Source of the DNA: Oscillospiraceae bacterium
GTDB taxonomy: Bacteria > Bacillota > Clostridia > Oscillospirales > Ruminococcaceae
Reading direction: 5' to 3'
NCBI GenBank assembly: GCA_017847875.1
Contig: JAGASN010000003.1
Coordinates: 1-58,920 of the forward strand
DNA length: 58,920 nt
The notes beneath the pieces were generated by a model. It was not told where the DNA came from and made no database searches. It worked only from the letters and a program-made list of their open reading frames with translations. The position numbers and the translations under genes are program-made. Positions 45,401-52,141 of this stretch are shown here, piece by piece. How positions within the stretch are numbered: the first letter of the stretch is position 1; each line of letters starts with the position of its first letter.

Positions 45401-47263
45401 TTTGACCCTTATTCCGGACACAACATCACCGTAATAGATATTCCTTCCTGGAGCATTGCGTATTCCGTTCCCACACAGGGATATCCCCAGACCACCGGTA
45501 CGCTTACCACCTATTACGAAGAAAAAGACGGTTATGTATATGTTTATTTCTTCGATAACGAGGCACCCGGAAAACTCCGCGTTCTTGCGGATAAACCCGG
45601 AATGACCGAACCGCTTAAAACAATCGAAGAAACCACCAACGGAAAAACCTATGAGGTTGCTTACAGTGTTTTTGAACCTGCCGGAGCAATGGCGCAGTAT
45701 TGTATCTGTACCCCGATTATTGACGAAGACGGCACCCTTTATTTCAAAAACGACAGCGGATATCTTTTTGCGGTGGGCTCCGCCGTTGAATATATCGAAG
45801 TAACCAAAAATCCGGAAAAGACCACATATGAACCCGGCGAAACCTTTGACCCCACCGGAATGGAAGTCACTGCATATTACTATAACGGAACAGAGCGCGA
45901 CATCACAAAATATGTTTCCTGGTCCACCGAACCTCTTACCGAAGAGGACGAAAACTTTATGATCGTTTATGAAAACGTAGGCAGTGATGAAAAACCTTAT
46001 GATATTATCGAACTTTCCATAAACGATGGTTTTATCCACCTTGTTCCGGAAAAAGAACCCACAAAAACCAAAATAAGACTTAATGACACCGTAAAATTCG
46101 ATAACACAATCGATACCCCAGAAACCTTCTTTGTAAAAGACCCCAAGGGCGGCGTTTTCTATGTGGGAATCCTTTCCGACATGGAATACGATGAGTTTGA
46201 ACTCCATACCAACGGTTACCTCAAAGGTCAGCTTATCGATTTCGACCCGGAAAAATACCGCAGTATCGGCGAAACTTATTGTGTATATAACAGCCTTACG
46301 GGAGAAATTGCTGAAAAAGAAGCTGTTCCTGTTGCAAAATCCATACTGAAGGCGGGAATAAGACCGGAAAACAACAAGGCAACAGGTATGACTTATGATA
46401 AAGCAATCAAACTTGCAGAGCATCTTAACGACGAAAACAGGGTCACCTATTACAAAGTAAAATGCGAACAGACCGTTTACGTTGCAAAAATAACCGTTCC
46501 GGAAAATTACAGCACCGCATATAAATCCGGTACATATAAAATCACCGCGGAAAAAGACGGCGTTAAATATTCCAGCGCGGAAAACAAAATTGTAACCGAT
46601 GTTTCGATTTTTGAGTATGAATACCTCAAATGGGCAATGGCAAACAATAAAGTCCAAGTTATGGACGAAGACGCAAGAGGATATTCGGATTATCTCAGCG
46701 ATAAATACGGCTACGGAGATGAGGAATATGCTCCGCCCCTTTGGGAAAAACCCACCGTTGTTTCCACCACCGCTTTCCGCGCCGTAAGAGGAAAGAAAAT
46801 GGTTCTTGCCTGCGGAGATGGAGTTAAAATCACAATTCCGGAAATCAGCACAATGCAAAGAGGAATCAACTTCATTTATAAAAACACCGTGGGTGAACCT
46901 GATGAGGAAAAGAAAACCACCGTATATAACCTCAATTTCTACGGAAAACAGCCGGTTCAGAGCGATTTTACTATCGAATGGAAACTCGGAGTAAACGCTT
47001 TTGAACTTCGTGAAAGCTTTAAAATCAAGGTTGAGGAAGAGGACATCATCACTTACTATATTCTTAAAGACGGAAAATATTTCGACGAATTCACCGTCGA
47101 TTATATGACCGACGATTTGAATGAAGATATCACCATCACCCTTGAAAACGAAGGCGGCACCACCCTTGGCAATTACACAATTACAACAAAAAAACCTGCG
47201 GATGCGGATTCTGCCGATGATTCCGAGGAAATCAACCCCAACACAGGCGCACCGATTTTTTAA
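42440..47263 (+). CDS. Large secreted protein with Ig-like domains and beta-propeller
   Basis: The 1,607-aa protein begins with a Sec signal peptide (cut after about residue 29, FPVTVFA). A possible DUF4430-like domain follows (about 35-150: ETTALQLIIYAHENI ... YFHNGEFP). Next come a Big_2 Ig-like domain (about 297-374), two cadherin-like beta-sandwich domains (about 375-592), a PEGA-like segment, a PQQ-type beta-propeller (about 720-1117, with GLNGGTVQAFNAETLESVW-like blades) and a Big_3-like domain (about 1115-1195). It ends NPNTGAPIF with no anchor. The ATG at 42440 has AAGGAGGAA upstream. It lies directly behind the cobalamin riboswitch, so a role in corrinoid binding at the surface is inferred. 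Confidence 0.85.
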   Translation: MKNIFKKALSFFLAVIMTVGMFPVTVFATEDVVYISVSKDDKFVKDSKGGYIACVEVPLAEVAAVDLETYGLGEYLYDKDADGQYETTALQLIIYAHENIYGGEWSNVTFTGGPGSSYFEGGIFGFDENLNYFHNGEFPIDEKLTEEYGYPTGATSDRIVISAGDYIDMGSFTSWDFYSDSGYGFHKFADSEGKFVNSYIVNAGEELSVKLVRSYSGMGSDPVVYDEAYYTVFYGKEYGNEEGTVSTDATGGAKITFDEAGTYYLWCNGGYGNEFPDSIVSTPAFAKIIVKGEEKPKTTISFDKTTLSVTEGKTAEIKATVSPEEKATELVWSSSDETIATVDQNGVVTGVKVGEATITAKIGDVTAECKVSVTEEKSYLSGLDFYVSARDSNNQPYKMYFPFEPEFSDEVYEYTVYVPDNKSRVDIVTGLSGFAPEDSKIVAKYININTSKISEKEWTESSFFVNYFIKSNSVGTGEFTIEAGSEADFQTYKIRVKRTPTLSKLSVTDKNGGKVKITPSSFKADVTEYTATTAFDVVTIDTTPTVKDAGYVVTYNGSESNVVALAEGENNIEIKVKNTEGYEKTYNLKVTRTPASKVKFSVSPSDAVVFVMEKGKNRVWPDENGEFSFIPGVEYTYNVTSNGYIGKTGTVTVEEDAVIGINLEKAKETVFTEYPSGWPSFGFNSENNTVINRPTPTSKEETALYWATKVVEVSNIGGESSYSRNPVGVPILINDYLYTYAKNKLFKIDKMNGEILEMGTMSGGTSTYAICSLAYGEGLIFVGLNGGTVQAFNAETLESVWIYHDSLGGQPNGQLTYNDGYLYTGFWNGESAEANYACVSVTDEDTEKPDEEKIATWTHKQMGGFYWAGAYIDDNFVYIGTDDGSAEMTNTNTHLISLDKRTGKVVDDAVLPGGGDIRCSITMYEGKLYFTSKGGYFYEAEYNAATGDIGDVRYIKLENGSNRPAMSTSTPTIYNGRAYIGASGSGQFDPYSGHNITVIDIPSWSIAYSVPTQGYPQTTGTLTTYYEEKDGYVYVYFFDNEAPGKLRVLADKPGMTEPLKTIEETTNGKTYEVAYSVFEPAGAMAQYCICTPIIDEDGTLYFKNDSGYLFAVGSAVEYIEVTKNPEKTTYEPGETFDPTGMEVTAYYYNGTERDITKYVSWSTEPLTEEDENFMIVYENVGSDEKPYDIIELSINDGFIHLVPEKEPTKTKIRLNDTVKFDNTIDTPETFFVKDPKGGVFYVGILSDMEYDEFELHTNGYLKGQLIDFDPEKYRSIGETYCVYNSLTGEIAEKEAVPVAKSILKAGIRPENNKATGMTYDKAIKLAEHLNDENRVTYYKVKCEQTVYVAKITVPENYSTAYKSGTYKITAEKDGVKYSSAENKIVTDVSIFEYEYLKWAMANNKVQVMDEDARGYSDYLSDKYGYGDEEYAPPLWEKPTVVSTTAFRAVRGKKMVLACGDGVKITIPEISTMQRGINFIYKNTVGEPDEEKKTTVYNLNFYGKQPVQSDFTIEWKLGVNAFELRESFKIKVEEEDIITYYILKDGKYFDEFTVDYMTDDLNEDITITLENEGGTTLGNYTITTKKPADADSADDSEEINPNTGAPIF

Positions 47264-47280
47264 AATAAAAGGAGCTTATC

Positions 47281-49056
47281 ATGCTCAAAAAGAACTTGGT
47301 TAAAATATTGAGCACGGCGATAATTTTCGCCGTGCTCATCGGCATAGTTATAACAATTTCCGGCACCGCAAGGGCAGTTCCGGAAAAAGAATTGGGAGAA
47401 ACCGAAAAACTTTTGCCGGACGTTATTTTCGGTTCAAAAGGCGAAAACTTTCTTCCGAACAACGTTGAAACGGGCGGCGAAAATGAAGAAAACCCGCCGA
47501 AGGAAAACCAGATTACAGAGATTCCGGAAAGCATTCCGGAAACGCCTAAGGAAGAACAGAGCGAAAATAACCGGCCAAATATCGATAAAGTTACCGAAGA
47601 AGGCGGTGGAGACACCGCCGGAAGCGGCGATGGAGATGTTTCCGGCGAAGGAACCCCGGGCGAAGTTACGGTTGTTACCGATTTGGAAAACAAAATCGTG
47701 ACTTCGGCGGAACTTTCCGGCGATATGTTTGGATTTTTTGCCTATATCGAAAACGGAAGCGAAAAACATTCGCTTACCATAAACTTCAAAAATTCAGAAA
47801 CTTCATTTTCCGGCGAAAACCTTGCCACGGCGGATGATTATTACGAAGCAAAGCTTGCCCTTGGAGCAAACTATTTTACAATTTACCTCGAAGAGGACGG
47901 AAAAACCGTTTCCTCCGTCCAGTATATAATCACATATCAAGCGGCAAAGGCGGATGCTTCGAATCCCGACGTCGGCGAAGGGGTTTCGATAGTAACTAAC
48001 CTCGATGATTATAACGGCGAAGTTATGACCAACCGCTATTTCACCTTCACCGTTTCCGCAAGAAGCAGCGGAAAGGTCATATATTCCGACCATATCGAAG
48101 TCACCCTTGACGGAACCGTTGTGGATTCACCCACCGGTTCTTCAACTTTTGAATATGTTCTGAACTTCGGACCGGAAGATACCCACCTTGTAACGGTTCT
48201 TGCCTGGGATGACGAAGGAAATTCCGCCTACCGGGAATACGAAGTTAAGTTTAAAGGCAGCAATGACGGGGATTCCATAGGCGTTGCATACGTTGTGATA
48301 GACGCCACCACAGCCGGTCTTGGAATAATTGGTGAGTATGAGGTCGAAATTCTGCAGGGCGACACCGCCGCAAAAAGCCTTGTTGCCGCGGCGGATTACA
48401 TGGGGCTTTCGATCCATTACGACGGCAGTACCGAAAGTGGATTTTACGTTCGGGGAGTAAGCGGATTCGGCGGAGTTCCGGAGGTTCCGCCAGAACTTTG
48501 GGAATGTATTCTTCGGGACGGACTTTCCCTTACCGGCGCTCCTTCCGGCGGACTTTTTGCCGGAGATTTCACCGCAAACTCCGGCTGGATGTATTCCATA
48601 AACGGAACGCTCTATCCGGGAAAAGGCCTTTCCGCCTATAACCTTTCGGACGGGGATACCCTTTATCTTCGTTATACCGTTGCGGAGGGAAAGGATATCG
48701 GCGGAAGCGGCGGCGGAAACGGCGACCTTTATGGCTATTGTGGAATCTGGAGCGACGGCGGTTATTATGAACTTGACCACGAATACGTTGAAATCGACCG
48801 GGGAACCGATTATATCGAATATGAATGCGCCATCTGCGAAAAGCATTATACCGAGGAAATCGAACCCGAAGAACCGGAAGAACACGAACATGAATATTAC
48901 GAGGTTGACCGCGTTGAACCCACCGAAACCGAGGACGGATACGTTATTTATGAATGTGAATGCGGCGATTGGTATGAGGAAGCTCTTCCGGCAACCGGCA
49001 CCGGTGATGAAGAAGATTTTGAGAAAGGAAGCGAAGAAGATGAAGAAAATCCATAA
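47281..49056 (+). CDS. DUF4430 secreted protein (intrinsic-factor beta-domain-like)
   Basis: The 591-aa protein has an N-terminal hydrophobic signal (LVKILSTAIIFAVLIGIVIT), a Glu/Pro-rich linker (about 35-130), two beta-sandwich regions, and a DUF4430 domain at about 330-468. This includes YEVEILQGDTAAKSLVAAAD, SGWMYSINGTLYPGKGLSAY and DGDTLYLRYTV. DUF4430 is the fold of the cobalamin-covering beta domain in intrinsic factor and transcobalamin. The C-terminus has Cys pairs (CAICEKHY, CECGDWY) and LPATGTG (569-575) followed by an acidic tail. It is the second gene after the riboswitch and overlaps the next gene by 17 nt. Confidence 0.88.
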   Translation: MLKKNLVKILSTAIIFAVLIGIVITISGTARAVPEKELGETEKLLPDVIFGSKGENFLPNNVETGGENEENPPKENQITEIPESIPETPKEEQSENNRPNIDKVTEEGGGDTAGSGDGDVSGEGTPGEVTVVTDLENKIVTSAELSGDMFGFFAYIENGSEKHSLTINFKNSETSFSGENLATADDYYEAKLALGANYFTIYLEEDGKTVSSVQYIITYQAAKADASNPDVGEGVSIVTNLDDYNGEVMTNRYFTFTVSARSSGKVIYSDHIEVTLDGTVVDSPTGSSTFEYVLNFGPEDTHLVTVLAWDDEGNSAYREYEVKFKGSNDGDSIGVAYVVIDATTAGLGIIGEYEVEILQGDTAAKSLVAAADYMGLSIHYDGSTESGFYVRGVSGFGGVPEVPPELWECILRDGLSLTGAPSGGLFAGDFTANSGWMYSINGTLYPGKGLSAYNLSDGDTLYLRYTVAEGKDIGGSGGGNGDLYGYCGIWSDGGYYELDHEYVEIDRGTDYIEYECAICEKHYTEEIEPEEPEEHEHEYYEVDRVEPTETEDGYVIYECECGDWYEEALPATGTGDEEDFEKGSEEDEENP

Positions 49057-50059
49057 AATATTTGCGTTTGTTCTTGCTTTTTTAATTTTGTTTTCCGGCT
49101 GCAATGCCGAAAAACCGGAAGAAAACACCCTTGATATTGCGGTGAACACCGCAATCGGGCAGAAAAACCTTTTCGGAGTTAAAGAAAACAAAAATCTCCT
49201 TACCGGAAGTCCCGGTTTTTCCGCCGGAACGGCGATCTGCGACTGGACCGCAATAGCATATAAAGAATTCGGAATCGAGGACGATTTTGAAGGCTATCTT
49301 TCCGAACTTGAGCAGAATGTAACCGGAGAATATGCCGCGGAAGGCGGACTTGATTCCACAAAAGCCACCGAATGGCACAGAACTATCCTTGTTGTAACGG
49401 CTTTGGGCGGCGACGCAACCGCTTTCGGAACTCATCCGGACGGAACGAAGATTAACCTTGTGGCGGACGGAATTTATAATTACATAAACGAAGACCTTGC
49501 GAACCAGGGCATAAACGGATTTATCTATGCCCTTCTTGCTCTCGATTGCGGAAATTATGAAATTCCCGAAGGAAGCAGATATACCAGAGAAAGCATAATT
49601 AAATCACTTATCGCAGAACAGCACAAGGACGGTTCCTTCGGATTCGGAAGCCGTTCCGACGTTGATATGACCGCAATGGCGCTCCATGCACTTGCACCCT
49701 ATTCAGATGATGCCGGAATTAAAAAGGTTATCGATGAGGGAATCGCTTTTCTTTCTTCGGCACAAAACGGCGACGGAAGCTTTTCCGGAATGGATTCAAA
49801 AACTTCCGAAAGCATAAGCCAGGTTATAATCGCCCTTTGCGCAAATGGAATCGACCCGAAAACGGACGAAAGGTTTATCAAACACGGAACTTCCGTTTAT
49901 GATGCTCTTTTCGATTTCCGCCAGAAGGACAAAACTTTTTCCCATACCCTCGATTTTGAAAAAGGCGACGCCCTTGCAACGGACCAGGCGATGATCGCTT
50001 TTATGGCGCTTATCAATTTTGAAAACGGAAAAAGCGGCGCATTTATCTTTACAGATTAA
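49040..50059 (+). CDS. Alpha/alpha-toroid lipoprotein (intrinsic-factor alpha-domain-like)
   Basis: A lipoprotein signal ends at Cys21 (LILFSGC). The mature part holds repeats of the prenyltransferase/terpene-cyclase toroid type: DWTAIAYKEFGI, EWHRTILVVTALGGD, QHKDGSFGFGSRSDVDMTAMALHAL and QNGDGSFSGMDSKTSESISQ. The same fold forms the alpha domain of transcobalamin and intrinsic factor. The ATG at 49040 (GAAGCGAAG upstream) lies within the preceding gene. Anchored at the outer membrane face, it could pair with the DUF4430 protein to enclose a corrinoid. Substrate binding has not been shown from sequence. Confidence 0.85.
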   Translation: MKKIHKIFAFVLAFLILFSGCNAEKPEENTLDIAVNTAIGQKNLFGVKENKNLLTGSPGFSAGTAICDWTAIAYKEFGIEDDFEGYLSELEQNVTGEYAAEGGLDSTKATEWHRTILVVTALGGDATAFGTHPDGTKINLVADGIYNYINEDLANQGINGFIYALLALDCGNYEIPEGSRYTRESIIKSLIAEQHKDGSFGFGSRSDVDMTAMALHALAPYSDDAGIKKVIDEGIAFLSSAQNGDGSFSGMDSKTSESISQVIIALCANGIDPKTDERFIKHGTSVYDALFDFRQKDKTFSHTLDFEKGDALATDQAMIAFMALINFENGKSGAFIFTD

Positions 50060-50074
50060 CCGGAGGAAACAAAA

Positions 50075-51022
50075 ATGAACGAACTTGCTGAAAAAATTCA
50101 AAGCGAAATAAAAAAGGTAATCATCGGAAAAGATGACGTTATAAAAAAGGTGCTTATGGCGGTTCTTGCCCAGGGACATGTTCTTATGGAGGACGTTCCG
50201 GGTGTTGGAAAAACCACCATGGCCATGGCTTTTTCAAAAGTTCTCGGACTTGAAAATAAAAGGGTGCAGTTCACTTCCGATACCATGCCTTCGGATATAA
50301 TCGGTTTTTCCGTTTATGAAAGGGAGCAGGGAAAACTCAGCTATAAACCCGGTGCGGTTATGACTAACCTTCTTCTTGCGGACGAAATCAACCGGACTTC
50401 CAGCAAGACCCAGTCTGCACTTCTTGAAGCAATGGAGGAACGGAGAGTCACCGTTGACGGCGTTACCCATAAGCTTCCGGAGCCCTTCATCGTTCTTGCA
50501 ACGCAAAACACCGCAGGTTCCGCCGGAACCCAGATGCTTCCCTCCTCCCAGCTTGACCGTTTTATTATCAGGACAAGCATGGGCTATCCTGATCTCAAAA
50601 GCCAGATTGAAATTATGAAGGACCGTCACCACGAAAACCCTCTTGATAAAATCGTTCCGGTGACGGATATAAAGACCCTCAACAGTCTTATTGCCGAAGC
50701 GCAGAACGTTTTTGTTGCGGACAGCGTTTATGCCTATGCTTCGGAACTTGTTGAGGAAACCCGCCATAACGCATATATCCAGCTTGGAATCAGCCCCAGG
50801 GGTGCGCTTGCACTTTGCCGTGCCGCAAAAGCTTTTGCCCTCCTTGAGGGCAGGGATTACGTTATTCCCGATGACGTGGAAGCGGTTTTTGGTGACGTTT
50901 GCGCCCACAGAATTTTGCTTGAGGCGAAGGCAAGACTTCACGAACTTTCCGCGGAAGAAATTCTTTCGGAAATAACCAAAAAGGTAACCAAGCCGGAAAT
51001 CACGGAGTTTAAAATAAAATGA
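50075..51022 (+). CDS. MoxR-family AAA+ ATPase
   Basis: The 315-aa protein has Walker A EDVPGVGKTTMAMA, Walker B LLADEINRTSSKTQSALLEAM, and the sensor segment IVLATQNTAGSAGTQMLP. MoxR ATPases act as chaperones with a DUF58 or VWA partner to mature or activate envelope proteins. CGGAGGA precedes the ATG. The DUF58 gene follows with a 4-nt overlap, forming the usual MoxR-DUF58-transglutaminase set. Confidence 0.92.
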   Translation: MNELAEKIQSEIKKVIIGKDDVIKKVLMAVLAQGHVLMEDVPGVGKTTMAMAFSKVLGLENKRVQFTSDTMPSDIIGFSVYEREQGKLSYKPGAVMTNLLLADEINRTSSKTQSALLEAMEERRVTVDGVTHKLPEPFIVLATQNTAGSAGTQMLPSSQLDRFIIRTSMGYPDLKSQIEIMKDRHHENPLDKIVPVTDIKTLNSLIAEAQNVFVADSVYAYASELVEETRHNAYIQLGISPRGALALCRAAKAFALLEGRDYVIPDDVEAVFGDVCAHRILLEAKARLHELSAEEILSEITKKVTKPEITEFKIK

Positions 51023-52140
51023 AAAAAGAAATTATAAAATTCGCGGTTCTTTTTGCGGTTTTTGAAATTTTTCTTCTTGCGGTTTTTGTTTTGCAGAATT
51101 CCGCCTTTGCTCTTTTTGCGTTTCTCGTTTTTCTTTTTCTTGCGGCGGCAAGTTTTGGAACCGCCTTTGCGGTAAAAAACAAAATTTCCGCAAAGGCGGT
51201 TTTGCCGCCCACCGCGGAAAAAGGCAAAGATTTTGCGGAAAAAATAATTCTTGAAAACGGTTCCGCTTTTCCGGTTTTTAAAGCGCATTGCGAAGTTCTT
51301 ATCAAAAACAACCTTACCGGAGAGGAAAATACAGTAAACATCTGCCTTTCCGCCATGCCGAAAAGCAAAACCGAAGCGGAATTTGCCCTTTCTTCGGAAT
51401 TTTGCGGATATATAACCGCAAAAGTTGAACGTATCCGTCTTACGGATATTTTTGGTTTTCTGCCCGTTGCGGTAAAGGATTTCAGCTCCGCAAAGGGAAA
51501 AACGACCGTTTTGCCGGAAACTTTTGCGCCTGTAATCGTTTTCGGAAAGGTCCTTCCGGTTCCGGAAGACAGTGAAAGCTACGCCCCGGATAAGAAAGGA
51601 AACGATTATTCCGAAACTTTCCAGATTCGGGAATATGCTCCCGGCGACAGCATAAAGCAGATTCATTGGAAGCTTTCGGAAAAACTTGACAGAACAATAG
51701 TCCGGGACCCGAGCCTTCCCATTGCGAAAAATATTCTTCTTTTTTGGGATAAAACCGCTCCGGCGAATCCCAAAGAAACGGATTCCATGGCGGAGGTGAG
51801 CTGTTCCGTTGCCCAAAGCCTTCTTCGAAGCGGATATGAATTTTTGCTGGGCTGGAACAGCCGCGACCGCATTGAAACGGCGGAAATAAAAACCGAGGAA
51901 GACCTTCTTGAAGCGATTCCGAAGATGATAAAGTTTGCCGGAGAAAAACCGGAAGATGATTTTGAAGGCATTTTTGAACATTTCGGAAAAATCATCTATG
52001 TTGCAAAAGAGCCGCCGGAAAATCTTTTGGCGAATGAAGGCGCAAGCCTTCTTATCTGCGGTAAATCCGCCGCCAGAGCAAATATAATTCCCTTCGGCGC
52101 GGAAAGTTATACAGAAGATCTTGAATTTATGGAGCTTTGA
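51019..52140 (+). CDS. DUF58 protein
   Basis: Two N-terminal hydrophobic helices (about 5-55) are followed by the DUF58 core with the hallmark REYAPGDSIKQIHWKLSEK and a VWA-like C-terminus beginning NILLFWDKTA. It starts inside the MoxR gene. DUF58 proteins are MoxR partners that probably sit at the membrane. Its place in a B12-regulated operon suggests a role in assembling or displaying the surface proteins upstream; that is inference. Confidence 0.88.
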   Translation: MKKEIIKFAVLFAVFEIFLLAVFVLQNSAFALFAFLVFLFLAAASFGTAFAVKNKISAKAVLPPTAEKGKDFAEKIILENGSAFPVFKAHCEVLIKNNLTGEENTVNICLSAMPKSKTEAEFALSSEFCGYITAKVERIRLTDIFGFLPVAVKDFSSAKGKTTVLPETFAPVIVFGKVLPVPEDSESYAPDKKGNDYSETFQIREYAPGDSIKQIHWKLSEKLDRTIVRDPSLPIAKNILLFWDKTAPANPKETDSMAEVSCSVAQSLLRSGYEFLLGWNSRDRIETAEIKTEEDLLEAIPKMIKFAGEKPEDDFEGIFEHFGKIIYVAKEPPENLLANEGASLLICGKSAARANIIPFGAESYTEDLEFMEL

Positions 52141-52141
52141 T

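Noticed and set aside
45386..46858. Antisense open frame of 490 codons opposite the large secreted protein
   Set aside because: It is a compositional shadow of the sense gene, with low-complexity Phe/Ile-rich translation and no ribosome binding site.
47305..47336. Palindrome GAGCACGGCG...CGCCGTGCTC inside the start of the DUF4430 gene
   Set aside because: It looks like a terminator stem but lies within the signal peptide coding region and has no T-run. It was kept only as part of the TGAGCAC observation.
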